From Deroplatys truncata (lineage: Eukaryota; Arthropoda; Insecta; Mantodea; Mantidae), in contig CM060987.1 in NCBI GenBank assembly GCA_030765065.1, positions 74,224,557 to 74,288,556 of the forward strand: a DNA stretch of 64,000 nt, given 5' to 3'. Shown here piece after piece: positions 11,219 to 23,116 of this stretch (position 1 is its first letter; each line of letters opens with the position of its first letter). The notes beneath the pieces were generated by a model. The model worked only from the letters and a program-made list of their open reading frames with translations, had not been told where the DNA came from and did no database searches. The translations under genes and the position numbers were made by a program.

Positions 11219-11504
11219 CGTCCTCCGTGAACTAGTGGTACCGTGCTAGCCTCTAGTTCCGGAGGTCCCGGGTTCAAACCCGGTGGAGGGCGATGGATTT
11301 TTTCGGGCGTAAAAATCCTTAGCACGGCTTCCTTCGGAAGGGAAGTAAAGCCGGTGGTCCCGTGTCGTAGATTTACGGCACGTAAAAGAACCTCAAGCCT
11401 GATTAGAGGCCTCTGAGCAAAATTTCCGGTCTTTCACGCCCAATATAGAATGGGACGCTAAGAACCATAGTAGTTAAAGAGCGTCCATAAATAACACTCA
11501 ATTT
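11219..11504 (+). mobile_element. tRNA-headed SINE, family A, full-length copy
   Basis: The head resembles a tRNA promoter: an A-box-like region (gaactagtggtacc) and a clear B box (gggttcaaacccgg). A non-tRNA body follows (gtaaaagaacctcaagcctg, ctctgagcaaaatt, atagaatgggacgctaag). It is flanked by a 12-bp target duplication, caccccatcctt, at 11205-11216 and 11505-11516, typical of LINE-mediated retroposition. Two relatives lie at 31411-31671 (minus) and 62162-62411 (plus). The body end (ataacactcaattt) is shared with the last copy, so the boundary is well set. Confidence 0.85.
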
Positions 11505-11519
11505 CACCCCATCCTTTAG

Positions 11520-13290
11520 TACAGACTTAGCAACTCTGCAGTAGGAATTCGTCTCTAGGTAACTTTATGACTTTGAAACCCTGGCAAGTGATGTTCAGTG
11601 ATATAGCAGACTAAGCTCAAACTGAGATAAGGGTGCAAGTGTCTACAGTATGCCACTGGGTTTCACAAACCCGTTTCTTTTGAAATTGACCTGGACAGCA
11701 AGGTCTTAATGAATGGGTTGGCTAAGTCATTAATGCTTATAACTCATACTTGGTAGGCCTAGCATTTTGATCTCCTGTAGCTAGTTAACCTGCTATTTTT
11801 TTTTTATTTATTTATTTCCTTATGTTTTCAGGCAAAATTACTTAATCATTTATTTCTTCAATCCATTTGTTGCTTCTAGTTTCTATTGGTCCAAACCTGA
11901 AGTGTTCTAGTGGCCGCTTGTACCTCAAATGGTGTCTTAACCCAAGCCAGTGGCTTGTAAGCTTTTAAGGGTATAATTACCAAAACCTGAGGTTAGTCTT
12001 TTAGTAAAAATCTTTGGTTCCCATTTCATTCTTTTTCATAATTATAGGATATGAAATTTCATGTTCTGGCAGTTGGACCTCTTTAGTTACCATCAAATAA
12101 TTTTTATCGTATTTATATCGGTGGACCCTGTGTTGGGTTAATTCACTTTGGGGATCATTTTGATGATCCAGACATTCTTCTACCAGTTTCAGAAAATTAA
12201 CTCGGTTCCCCAAGATTCTATTAGTATTGGGAATTGGGGTCATGGAATGAATTTAGATGTTAATAAGATAAATAGAAAGAACATATCTGAAGTGTATCAA
12301 TTTCCTGAATTTTTTTAGCTTTTTTAGGGAATTCCATTGACCGTTTAAATAAAAATTTCTTCTGCTATCCGTTTTTATTTTCTCCTCTTTTTATCTATAG
12401 TGAGATAAAGTTTCTCCAAATAGGATTTCTGACTCCCCCGAATGCATAAAAGAGTATTTTATGAGAGGAAGAACAACATACCTGCAAAAATGTTAGATAA
12501 ATACTAAAATTGAGTTGGAACCATTGTAAAACTTCTCCCACCCCAAAGAAACCCTTATATTAATTTTTTTTTCAATATTCTTAGAAAAGGTTATAGCAAA
12601 TTTGACCACCCCCCCTTGGAAATTTGGTGAAGAAAGACGGCATTTGCTAACCAACATTTATATGAAGGCAAGAAAAAACAAACAAGGAATTTGTAAGCAT
12701 TTAATCTGTGATTCGGTGTAATGTATTTATTTATACTCAGCATTATATATTTGATGTATATTATATATGTATATCACATATACAGTATTAAAGAAATGCA
12801 TGTGCAAATGAACTGAGATGTATGTTAGATTTTCCATCTTCTTTATGTTTTAGCAGTAGATGGCATGTCAGCAAAGGCAGATTTATATGTGTTTTGGCAC
12901 ACCTGGGGTTGTCATGGGAACATGTTATCTCTCTAATTGGAGGGGGATTGAGGAACATATTTCCCCTGCTTGGTCTGCATCATCCACCCTAAGCTATGGT
13001 CTTACTAATACAATACAGCTTTGCTTCAGGTTGAGTCACACCAATTTTAACTTATCGTTTCCCCTTTTCAGCATGTCCACCTGTGCCATCAGGTACAACC
13101 CCCTTATTTGCTACCCTCCTCATTCTATTGTTTCTTTATTCTCAATTCCCTCCTTTCATTTTATTGTTGGTTTCTCTCTTTGTACTAATTTGCTGAGCAT
13201 TATTGTACCTGCTATGGCTGCAGGAGCATACAAGTGCACCAAATTCATTTAGGGTTCCAGTGTCTTATTGATGACAGGTTATTCACGAAG
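11520..13290. other. Intergenic stretch, no gene recognised
   Basis: Two open frames occur (80 codons minus at 12001-12243; 130 codons plus at 12860-13252). Neither has a motif I can name. The longer has a Ser/Phe/Cys-rich composition typical of chance frames in CT-rich DNA. Confidence 0.45.
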
Positions 13291-13309
13291 GTTGGTTAAT
13301 AGTACACAT

Positions 13310-14030
13310 CAGATTTATATGCATTAAAAATATCTAAAATATGCATGCATTTGTGTGTCAAAATCTTTAAAATATGCTCCTTAATTTAGAAATATGCACT
13401 AAACATACACTAAAATTGTTAACCAACTTATGTTTTTTGGTTCTTACAATGTACATTCTTCTTCAGATATCATTCCTGTCATTGTAATTTGATTTGCAGT
13501 GTACAATGATCATTTTCTCCAAATGCTCAGGTGTAAGTTTCAGACGTTTATTGGTTAACACAAGTTTGTATGATGAGAAAGATCCTTCCACGTCTACAGA
13601 TGTTATTGCGCAATATTTGAAAGCCCTTATTAACTGTGAGGGAATTTCTTCAGGAAGCACTATGTTTACTATGGATAAGTATCTTTCACCTTCAAGATCT
13701 TTCTCTCTAAAACACTGCACAATTTCTCACTTAATGTTCCTGCATATTTTAAAGGAGCTCGCTCTCTTCAAATTTGCCTGAACCTCCAAATTGGTGTCTC
13801 CATAGTAATGACTTTATTATTTTGTCACTAATGTTTTTAAATATTAATTTTAAAATATGTGTATTATATGCATGGTGTATGGGAAAATGATTAAATGTGC
13901 AACAACATCAGAAATATGCAATTATATGCACTATAAAATTTACATACAAGCACAGAAGAATATGAAACATCTTGCAAAACTGAATTCCATACCACAAGTA
14001 CAATATAACTAAATATGCATTTGCATACAA
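13310..14030 (-). mobile_element. hAT-type transposon fragment with ATATGC-rich flanks
   Basis: A hAT carboxy-terminal coding remnant (13463-13720, minus) sits between stretches dense in the word ATATGC or its complement: around 13315, 13338, 13372, 13391 on one side and 13867, 13913, 13923, 14011 on the other. hAT elements often carry short motifs repeated near their ends as transposase binding sites, so these may be subterminal repeats. True terminal inverted repeats and an 8-bp duplication were not found, so the edges are approximate. Confidence 0.45.
13463..13720 (-). pseudogene. hAT transposase carboxy-terminal dimerisation region
   Basis: The minus frame contains YCAITSVDVEGSFSSYKLVL followed by NKRLKLTPEHLEKMIIVHC. 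This matches the hAT dimerisation region: a short SVxxERxFS-type core, a basic KR turn, then LTxExLEKxxxV. The usual arginine of VERSFS is glycine here. Only the last fifth or so of a normal hAT transposase (about 600 residues) is present; upstream sequence is broken by stops. It may be a fragment of a transposon or of a domesticated hAT-like gene; the surroundings favour a transposon. Confidence 0.65.
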
Positions 14031-14239
14031 ATCTGTTGTCTAGTTGTATATTAGTAAGGTTTAGTTGTGTATTAGTAACGTTTTCTTGTTCCTGCAATTT
14101 TGAAGTGCAACTCAAAGCAAGATTTTTGAATTGGCTTTTTGTTCATAAGAATATGTCCATTTAAAATGTTATTTAGCTTCAAACTTTGCACAAATATATT
14201 AAGCATTTTCTTTTACAACGTGTGAGCTTTGATTAAGCA

Positions 14240-15130
14240 TAATATTATATGCTTTTCTCAGTTTTCTGCAACACTGGAGTAAAATTTGATAAAATGAGCT
14301 CGTTAAGGGGACAGTTTTATTCACTCAAGTTCTCTAAGTCTAAAAATACACACTGACTTTGTCTGCTAGACAAAGTAACTAACTTTTATACATACTTTTG
14401 CACCATATTGCATACTTATTAGAAGTAAAGGAAATGCTATCACTGAATAAAATAATTCAAGCCATCCACTTCCAAATTCATTAAGTCTACTCAGAATTCA
14501 AATCGAGTTAAAGCTATCATTTTGTAGAAGACATCAAATCACACCTTTTCATTGTTCAAAGCACTTCCAAAAGTTGTTTTATTGTAAATAATTCCTTTGT
14601 GCATCAGCGTGTGCAGGCCAAGGCCAACCACAGAACCATTGCTTTCTATGCCTCTGTTCATACAGGATATCATGGGAAGAGTGCAGTAATGGCTGTATCA
14701 ATGTGTCAGTATGCCACCTCACCTTTAGCTTCGATCAAGCAACTCTTCAGTTGGGCCCCATGGACCTCAAATTACTGAGTGGCTACTGCACTAGAAAAAA
14801 TAACCAAACAACATTGCGAATTGAACCCAAAGCCCTTTGCATTGAAGCGCTGCAATGTTGTTGTTACTTCACATGAGAGAGAGAGAGAAGAGGGAGGGGG
14901 AGGGAGAGCTTTTGAAATTTCACAGATTTTGAAACATAGAAAAATAAAAGAAGAATGCATTAACTCCAGGTAGAATCTATATTTCAAATTAATTCTAGAG
15001 TCTTGTGACAAATGCTCTGAGTCCAAAGGTGACATTTTTTCACAAATAGTAGTATTTGTCAAACCTTTTCTGATTCTGAAATGTATGTACTTTTATGATT
15101 TTTAAATGTTTGAAGAAGTCTCACTCTGAA
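14240..15130. other. AT-rich intergenic stretch with a short GA microsatellite
   Basis: Nothing coding is recognised. A GA/GGGA purine tract lies at about 14874-14907. The 96-codon minus frame at 14772-15062 is a shadow of that tract and low-complexity sequence. Confidence 0.45.
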
Positions 15131-15675
15131 ACACTGTTGTATGAGTATTCCACCAAAAAATTCAGTATTGAAATTTCATTGGAAATACATGTTTTGAGGT
15201 CCCCAAAACAAAAAAAATGTATTAATAGAAGGACTGTTATGTGTGTGTGTCTTCCTTTCCTTTTGTGTGTCAATAAACAGTGTATTGAAAAATGAAAAAT
15301 CTATAAATACCAACGTGGTATTGAAATTCACCATCTTCCAAAGATTGGAAAAAAAGATTTTCAAGAAAATCCTATCACTCCAAGCTATCCTTTGCATGGA
15401 ACATTTTATTGTTATTCTTCATTTTCTCAAAACTGGTACACATGATGAAAATTTAAAATAATGTAGTTTTAAGACTTTTTTCATGACTAATAAAATATAT
15501 ACCTTGAATTTTTGGTCAATAGTCTGTATATTCCTCTTCATTCTGAATGAATTTTTTATAATTTTATATTATAGTAAATCATAAGAAATAGACAAAAAAT
15601 AAACTTACAAAACAAAAAATGTAGATCTCATTAAAAAAAAACACACACACACGCACACACTCTCTCTCTCTCTCT

Positions 15676-15720
<45 letters not shown>

Positions 15721-15850
15721 CCTCTCTAAGTCATTCTGTTGTTTTTTGTATAGTCATGCATAGAATATAGAATTTCAAAACTAGCACATAGAGATTCAGT
15801 TTTTAAAAATTTGACTACTGCTTAGTCTGTCTATAAGATTTTGTCCAAAA
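15131..15850 (+). repeat. 0.85-kb dispersed repeat (R850), plus copy, diverged
   Basis: This is one of many copies of an unclassified repeat. Landmarks in order: attccaccaaaaaattc, aaatttcattggaaatacat, gttttgagg-ccc, a GTGTGTGT tract, caaagattttcaagaaaat, ctttgcatggaacatttt, cttcattctgaatga, aaatgtagatctcatta, then tcatgcatagaat-gaatttcaaa and tttgactactg. ACAC and CT tracts interrupt it at 15645-15725. No protein is encoded in any frame across copies. Confidence 0.7.
15645..15728. repeat. (AC)n and (CT)n microsatellite
   Basis: An ACACAC run followed by a long, slightly interrupted TCTC run, lying inside an R850 copy. Confidence 0.9.
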
Positions 15851-16479
15851 TTAAGTGATTTGCAATGCAATGTTTGACAATACTAAATCACTAAGGAGTT
15901 ATCAAGTGTGCAGCATAACAGTTGAATCAAAATTCAGGCTGTAACTAATTTGTTCTTGCTACCACTGGATCTATGTTTTCACCTTTGTGTTGAGAAGGAG
16001 AAATGATTTGTATTTGTGAGGTGTTTGCATTTTCCACTTACTCTGATGAATAGATTAATGTGAAATCCTACTGAGAATGTGTACAACTATAAAATAAATG
16101 TTTGGGTTTTATATTATTGAACACTTTGCATTGAAAATAAAATTTAAAAGTTGACATAATTGAACTTTTTGGTAAGTTGTCCATGTAAATATTCTAAGCT
16201 TTTCCACATTCTCGTCCTCTGCCAGCCGAACAGTTGTGAAAATTTAAGAAAACAATGTGATGTGTTAAATTTACATGACCTCTGTACATTTTTCAACAAA
16301 GTTTGTTTCTTCTGTTTGCTTCTTGTTAATTGAGATAAACTTTCATTGCATATTTACACATTTTGTTTTAGATATAAGAAGAATAGAATAGGCTAAAGTG
16401 ATAGTCATACTTTTAAAAAGAGAATCGCTATGTGATTACTTTAAAAAATCCATGCTCTTTGCATGAACACAAGAAAAAA

Positions 16480-16900
16480 AGAATAGGTACATACCACTCA
16501 AAAAATTACGAGTATTTGAAAATTCAAATTAATAATGAAGAATAATTTGGAAATGGTTAATGCTACAAAACAATTTATTTTACCGAACTGTGTGATTTAA
16601 CAAGATGTACATTTTTGTCTACTATGATTTTGCCTATCTCTTATTGTTTACTAATTAGTCATTCAGAATAAAGGGGATGTCATAGATTATTGCCAGAAAT
16701 TCCAAGATATAAATTTTATACATCAAATAAATGTGTTTAATATCTGGTATTTTAATAAAAATCATTAGAGCCACTTCAGATAAAATAAAAAAAAATTATC
16801 AAACATATTTCTATGTAAAGGGTAGTTTGAGGTGGAGTATTTTCTTGAAATTTTAGTGTCACATCTTTGGAAGTCACAGAACTTAAATACCAAGTTTTTT
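16480..16900 (-). repeat. R850 repeat, partial minus copy
   Basis: Reverse-complement landmarks are visible: aatggttaatgctacaaaa, cattcagaataaaggggatg, attgccagaaattccaag, attagagccactt, tgtaaagggtagtttgaggt, ttcttgaaattttagtgtcacatctttgg. It faces the plus copy at 15131-15850, giving an inverted pair with a loop of about 0.6 kb of weakly alignable sequence. Confidence 0.65.
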
Positions 16901-17249
16901 TCATGGAATGCAATATTTCCTCTTACCTCTATAGGTACATCTACCTATACCTACAGAGAAAGTAAAAATGCATAAACTGACTCCTGAATCCTTCAAGGTG
17001 ATAAAGATAATCCTATTAGTAGTTCAAAATCCTTATCACAGATATTGAACCATTCTTAAAGATAGATTCGTTCACAGTTTACCAGGTTGTTAATGTGCGT
17101 AAAACAACTCATGTAAACAAAAACAGTTGTATTTTTCTGTTTACTTCTTTCAGATCTTATTCTTCTAGCTATAAAAACTATTCTTTGATTTATTTGTGTC
17201 TTTCAAGCAACAATGATCAGTTTCTAGTTAACCTAAAGGTTAGATTGTT

Positions 17250-17800
17250 TTCCCTTTCTGTACCTCATACCTATACTAAGTAGAAAAACATTGCATTACA
17301 CCCAGAAAATTTCATATTGAGATTTCACCAGCAATACATGTTTTGAAGGACTCTTGAGTACAAAAAAGGATTTTTTGAGTGGGGGAAGGGTGTGAGAGAG
17401 AGAGGGAGAGGGAGGGAGAGAGAGAGGGGGAGAGAGAGAGAGAGGATAAATCCAAACTTGGTGCTTTATTCAGCAGCTTCCAAAGATGCAGTACAAAGAT
17501 TTCCAAGAAGTTCCCCACCTTCAAACTAGGGTTTACATGGAAAAATGTACCTTGTTGATTTTCCCAAAAGTGACTCTAACAATTTGAATTAAAATGCCGA
17601 AAATTCAAGCAGGACTATTAAAATGCATATCTTGAATTTTTTTGAACAACCTGTGAAGTTCATTCTGAATGGATTTTATGTAATTTGCAATGCTGGTAAG
17701 CCATAAGAGATATACAAATCTTACCACACAAAACATGTAGATATTGGTAAAACACCCACTTTATGTAAAATGAGGCAGTATTTTTAACACTCAAATGATT
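17250..17800 (+). repeat. R850 repeat, partial plus copy
   Basis: Begins at catacctatactaagtag and runs through attacacccagaaaatttc, gagatttcaccagcaatac, ttttgaagga, ttccaaagatgc, tcaagaagttccccacct and aaaatgcatatcttgaa. A GA-rich microsatellite replaces the usual GTGTGT segment. Confidence 0.7.
17391..17444. repeat. (GA)n-rich microsatellite
   Basis: GAGAGA with GGGA interruptions, inside the R850 copy at the position where other copies carry GTGTGT. Confidence 0.9.
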
Positions 17801-17960
17801 TCAGTCAAATTATATAATATATAAATTCAATAACAGCCCACCTTAAAGCAATATGTGTTTAATATAACATATAAAATTTATGTAACAGTCATTGTATTAT
17901 GTTTATATTATTGTGTATATGTATATTAATGCCTAATGAATGCATTACATAATTTAATAA

Positions 17961-18469
17961 TGTAGGAGCTGTGAGAATAGAATCTGAAAGTTGCTAACAA
18001 TGAGGTAACCTTGAGGCAATAATGAATTGGAAAGTTTAATAATGCTACTAGTAATTCTTGGAACAATAATGTAATATTTAAAACAGTTTATAATGAAAAA
18101 ACTAGAAAAGCTGAAACTTAAATAAAAGTATTGGAGTGAAATTAGCCAACCAGAGACTTGAAATTGAGAAATTACAAATTTAAGTGGTAAACGCCAGTCC
18201 CTAGAAAGCAGCGTACCCAGCCGGATGCTAGACAGCAGCGTACCTGAGCAGTTCGTTCGCTCGGTACATATCCAGTGTGAGACGAAAATTCATTACGGTG
18301 GGAATATTATAAAGTTGACATGTTAAAAAGTGCAAGTAATTAATAAATAGTCTCACAGCTCTCTATATCAGTGAAGTGTTATTTAATCGTGTGAAGGATT
18401 AATAAATGGAGTGAAGTAAAGATTATAATTTGTGGAAGCCTACATTCTTTAGCCGCATCACCTCCTGCA
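17961..18469 (+). repeat. Possible solo LTR
   Basis: The block begins TGTAGGAG and ends CTCCTGCA, an imperfect TG...CA inverted terminus, and is about 0.5 kb long. Near its 3' half are two aataaa words (18343 and 18401). The composition differs from its flanks, with GC-rich patches around 18195-18275. No matching target duplication was found at its edges and no second copy is in the window, so this is a weak call. Confidence 0.25.
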
Positions 18470-18769
18470 AAGAGATACATGTGTCTACAAATTACTACTG
18501 ACGCAGCCGAGGCAAACATAAATATATAATATTTAAAGAAACATTAAAATACAAAGTTGATTCCTAAACGTTGGGGCAAAGGCCACCGGAAACTTTGTAC
18601 CATACGTTGGGCAGTTACTTCATCAAGATTGGCTCCCCAACAGTAGAACTACAATACAACCATTACTTCAAATTGGCTTTCCATACGTGGGGTTACAATA
18701 CAACCTTCTCTCAAAAAGAGATTTTTTTTTATGACAATAATCATTTCCAAGGTTTTCAATGCTGTTAAT

Positions 18770-20690
18770 ATGAATTTTGCAATGCTTTCATACTTTTTTA
18801 AGTTCTAAGGCACCATTTTTTAGGTTCTTGTGATGTCACTCAAAGAGTATGTCACAATCCACTTTTTAAAGATTTTACTATCACTTCAGCCACCTGTACC
18901 TCTTTTGCACATAAACTAATATGAATGAAACCATTTCTGCAGGTGTTTATCTTGATTAACACTGGATAAATAAGCTTTTGTAAGGACAGATATAAAAATA
19001 AATGAGAAAGTCATGTGAATATTCCTGATGATATGGTTTCTGTTCAAAACAAGGACACCCATGAATGAATATTGAAAATACTTGCAATAATGCCAATTAC
19101 TTGTCTTACCTTCCACTATCCCTACCCCATTTCGTTCATTGATCTCTTTTGTTACTATACCACTCTTAAGTGACAGCATTTAGGATTTTTGGAGCTCTTG
19201 AGCAGTTTAAAAATGTGGGTACCTTATAGAGACACATACGTTGTTTAGTGGCTTAACATTTCAGTTAAAGTACTGTATGGAACAGACACTAAAATTTACT
19301 TCTACACTTCTGTTTATGTTTATTAATTAATGGTGTAGAAAATGCCATTAAACAGTGACTTTAAAAAGCACTAAGAGGGAACTAATTTTTATGAAGCTTT
19401 CTTTATGACAAAATAGTTTTTCAGGAGGAAAAACGAAATAAATAAAAAAGGAAACGAATAATTTTGTATGCATTGCTCTGAAAATGTAACCCAAAGGATG
19501 GCATCTTATTTGCTTGGGAGCCTTTCCAAACAGAGCTTATAAAGCAAAATATGATACCATAACCCCGAAAGAGAAAATTACTTTGTATAGGAAATTTCAT
19601 GAGAACAGTTAAAACTTTTGAAAGCAGCAGAAAATACAAGCAAGCAATTGCTACAAACTTCAGTAATTCAGTGACAGTATTTTAGAACAGGGATGGTGAA
19701 CCTAGAATGCATGTGTCACTTATGAACACTATTTTGGTGTCAATATGCATGAACACACAATTATCTTATTGCTATTTTCATTTTCATATTTATTTTTTTT
19801 TCACCTCAGGTTTTTACTTAAGCAGAATGGTATTTTCTGAATCTGTTTTCTGGATATCTTCTGGCTGAAGCACAGTGTTCAAAATAATTCAGAATTGTCT
19901 GAATTTTTTAAAAACAGCGAAAAATGGAATTTGGAGGGAGGAAATAAAAGCTTTGTTTTGCCTATGTTTGGGCTAATTAGAATCATGCACATTTAACATA
20001 AAACATCATTTTGAGACAAAACATATAAATGTTTGTGTACTACTAAATGAAAGAAAGGATTCATTTTATACAATACACCAAAGAAGCACTTTCTTTTATA
20101 AATGGTATTTCAAGTAAGACTTAGTGGCATATATCATGCTAAATATAAATAATGTGGTGCCCACATTTTAATTGCAATATTACTGTGTTGATTTATACAT
20201 TAACACAGTGAGTTTTATGTTCTTTAACCTGGTAGGCCACACTGGAATGTGAAAATGGTTTTGCTGAAGCCTTAGTATATCATGTAACTATTTTGCTTGA
20301 TTAATCATTATTCTTTTAAAGCAAATTCATGGTGTGAGTCCCTATGGAAAGCCAGAATCTGTGATGACTTAGGTAGCAAGGGATGAGTATTGCAAGATAA
20401 AAGAACACCACACAGATTTTCTAATATTGTAGTTCTGTTGCATGTTTCCCACTGGTGGCAAGTTGAGAATTATATTATGGAGCGGCTAGCTTTTGTATAA
20501 GCATGCCACACCAGAGAGTAAAATGAAGTTAATAAATAGAGGTATATGCTAAATATCCAGCTATTAGGACATTTTACTCCAGTAATATTATTTTTAAAAT
20601 TTGCTGCCTTAACATCAGTAATCAATGCATTTTGAGAAATGATAAGGAAACTATAATAGTTTAGCAAATATTAGATGAAACATTCTTATT
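18770..20690. other. AT-rich intergenic or intronic stretch, nothing recognised
   Basis: No domains, repeat ends or tandem repeats were recognised. Since a spliced host exon lies at 22785, this could be intron, but nothing local shows it. Confidence 0.4.
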
Positions 20691-20692
20691 TT

Positions 20693-20804
20693 TTAATAAC
20701 ACTATTATGGGTCGGTTTATTGACACTGCATCACTTACTTTTTATAAAATGGGATATGTTTCGAGGGCTCATGCCAATAAACTGACCCATAATAGTGTTA
20801 TTAA
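20693..20804. mobile_element. Short MITE-like hairpin, 112 bp
   Basis: Two 30-bp arms, 20693-20722 and 20775-20804, are reverse complements with a single mismatch (gggtcggttt against the complement of aaactgaccc). The loop is about 52 bp. The outermost bases are TTAA on both sides, which could be a piggyBac-type TTAA duplication or, counting inward, a TA duplication of a Tc1/mariner-derived MITE. It encodes nothing. Confidence 0.7.
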
Positions 20805-22780
20805 CTTGTTTAGTACATCATTCTACATGAACTTCTGTTAAAGAAATTGGAATTCTTATTGTTTATTTCATCAGAAAATTGACTGAATATGCCTATGTTA
20901 TTAGTAATAAATAAGCATATTTGATAATTACTATTTTTATGTATGCAACATAAATAGAAATAGATGTGTTAGCTAATTGCTTTTACAGGCTCCAAGCATT
21001 ATGTCACCATCATCTGCAAATTCATTTTTCTTTCAGTAGTAATCACTTGAATGTGTAGAAGAGGAAGCCTTATCTGAAAAGCTTTGGCTCTTCTAATTTC
21101 TTGCTTCATATTCTGATATTTTAAAAATGATAAGTTTGAACCACCAGAATGTTTACATTTTTTACTGGTAATTATCATTGTGTGGGATATACAGCAAAAC
21201 TTTCATGTATGCAATGTTGCCTATGAAATGAAGCTGTGTTTTTAAAGCATTCTTGAATCACTGGGATCATACAGTTTCTGGGTGGCCTTTGCCTTGTTAC
21301 ACTTGCCACATTTAGCTCTCAGGAGCTTATACTAGACCATAGGTTTTTTAGGAGGCGAACAGGTTTATGATTCTCAGCTAATGCTTTAGTATATGCATAT
21401 GTAAGAAAAATAAGAGAACCTGGCCTAATATGACCTTTAGTTTCTGTAGAATCTGCATGAGGGGATAATGTCATCATCATTGTTCTCAAGCTTTCCTTTC
21501 ACAATTGCTGAACCAACCATCATCATTTCTCCAAATAGCATTAGTGTTTCTTGACCAAGAAGACTCATTGCTTATTTTTCTTCTGTCTCCATCTAAGTAT
21601 GAAGCTTTAAAGGAAATCAGACTGGCTGCTGCTACATGTTCACTGAAATCTCGCAGTGCTCAAAACCGTATTAAAGATCTTTTCTGCCAAAGACGATTTT
21701 GAGTTCAAATTTTTCCATTACCTTTACAGACAGGATTTGAGATTATTGGAGCTGTAATATTATTAACGAATACATGTATGAGTAAAGATTACCAGAAAAG
21801 AAGTCATTACATTTAATCAGTTGCATACCTTGCCCATCTCCATGCTAGGTGTTAGCATGCCTGTCATCTAACCTGAAAGGTTTGAATTTTAATCTCATTT
21901 GGGTTGGGTTCCCCGAATAAAACTTTTTCCATTTTTTCCCCTGTCTGTTGGGTAATGCCTTAGTAATCCCCAGTTTTATTTGAGCATAATTCCAACCATT
22001 TCATTCAGCATATCTGTAGATCCAGGTTGTTACAAGAGATGTTAAAACATAAATGAGCATTTAAAAATAAACTGTATCATCGAGATATTTACTGCTAGTC
22101 TACCAACCCTCATTATAACATGTGTAACTCTGATTTTCTGAAGCTGTAAGAATCAGTTTGGAAATCACCTCATTTGTTTGGAAAAGTTGGCAGTGGTGTT
22201 CATGTTGACATACAAAACTTCATATACCTCCAGCCATTTAATAACATGATTATTTTTTAGATTTTATTATATTCCCAGTGATCAGTATTTAAGTTCAACC
22301 CTTTATTTTACCGAAAACTTTGTCAATAATAGCTTGCCAATTTGGTCTTTGGATCACTTTATTCTATTATAATTAATCATACATAAATTTCTCTAAGCTC
22401 TCTGTTGCTGAATATATATGTTGCATTTCCAGTGAGACTGCATTGGTGTGTTAAAATTAATTACTTATGTTTATATCATGTAATTCTGTGTATGCTATCT
22501 CAAATTGTAATGTAAATGTAATATCTTGATAATTTGTGTACAAAAAATGATTTCGTACTCTTAAACATTCAGGATGTTTATGTTCTGACTATAAATATAA
22601 GGAGAGGGTATTGATGGCTGGTAATTGAGATGTGGTTTGTGTCCCCCTTTAGCTTTATTTTCAACAGGGGATCAAAACAATTTCTTTTCTTTATGTGGTG
22701 ATTCGTAAGGTTTGCTTTGCATACGAGAGAGCGATCTCAATAAGAAGATTATACAATATGTATATATAATTTTTTTTGTT
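20805..22780. other. AT-rich stretch upstream of the host exon, probably intron or 5' flank
   Basis: No domain or repeat was recognised. The polypyrimidine tract and AG at its right end serve the exon at 22785. Confidence 0.4.
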
Positions 22781-22784
22781 GCAG

Positions 22785-23116
22785 GTGGATCAAGAAGAGC
22801 CAGCAGTGGCGGACTTGTTGTCATGGCAACGGCACAACCATCATTCAACATGGCCGCCACAGCCTCCACAACAGCGACTGCGGCAACAACAGCTACAGCC
22901 TCTGATCTTGTAGGGGGAGGGAGCGGAGGAGGAAATAGTGGAGGAGGCAGTGGAGAAGGTGGTGGTGGGGGAGGTGGAAGCCAGCAACAAGGGGTCAGTC
23001 CAGCAGCGACTGTTACTGTTGTCAGTAGCCCTACACAGCAACAAACAAGCCAGCAAGCCATTGTTTCAGCCAACTCTGTTTCCATTACTGCTGTTCCACA
23101 TAACACACTTCAACAG
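22785..23116 (+). CDS. Host coding exon, Gly/Ala/Thr/Gln-rich low-complexity protein
   Basis: This is the only convincing host exon. It is preceded by a polypyrimidine tract ending ttttttttgttgcag (AG at 22783-22784) and followed by CAACAG|gtgaca (donor at 23117). The frame is open throughout and leaves two bases at the start and none at the end. The product runs from a basic serine-rich start (SRRASSGG) to MATAQPSF, an Ala/Thr tract, a GGGSGGGNSGGG-type glycine run, QQQ patches, then TVTVVSS and SVSITAVPHNTLQQ. Such disordered, Gln- and Thr/Val-rich segments are common in transcription regulators, but no domain is present, so the gene cannot be named. ATG at 22823 has a good context (G at -3 and +4), so this could be the first coding exon with upstream untranslated sequence. 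Base composition is far more GC-rich than the flanks. Confidence 0.65.

Noticed and set aside
12860-13252. 130-codon plus-strand open frame
   Set aside because: No domain, biased Ser/Phe/Cys/Leu composition, no splice or promoter support; best explained as a chance frame.
17961-18760. LTR retrotransposon with gag after a solo-LTR-like block
   Set aside because: No gag, protease or polymerase motif follows, no primer-binding site was recognised and no target duplication was found; only a weak solo-LTR suggestion is kept.
22672-23106. 144-codon minus frame with a Pro/Pro run opposite the host exon
   Set aside because: It is the antisense shadow of the glycine-rich exon; the plus strand has splice sites and the better frame.
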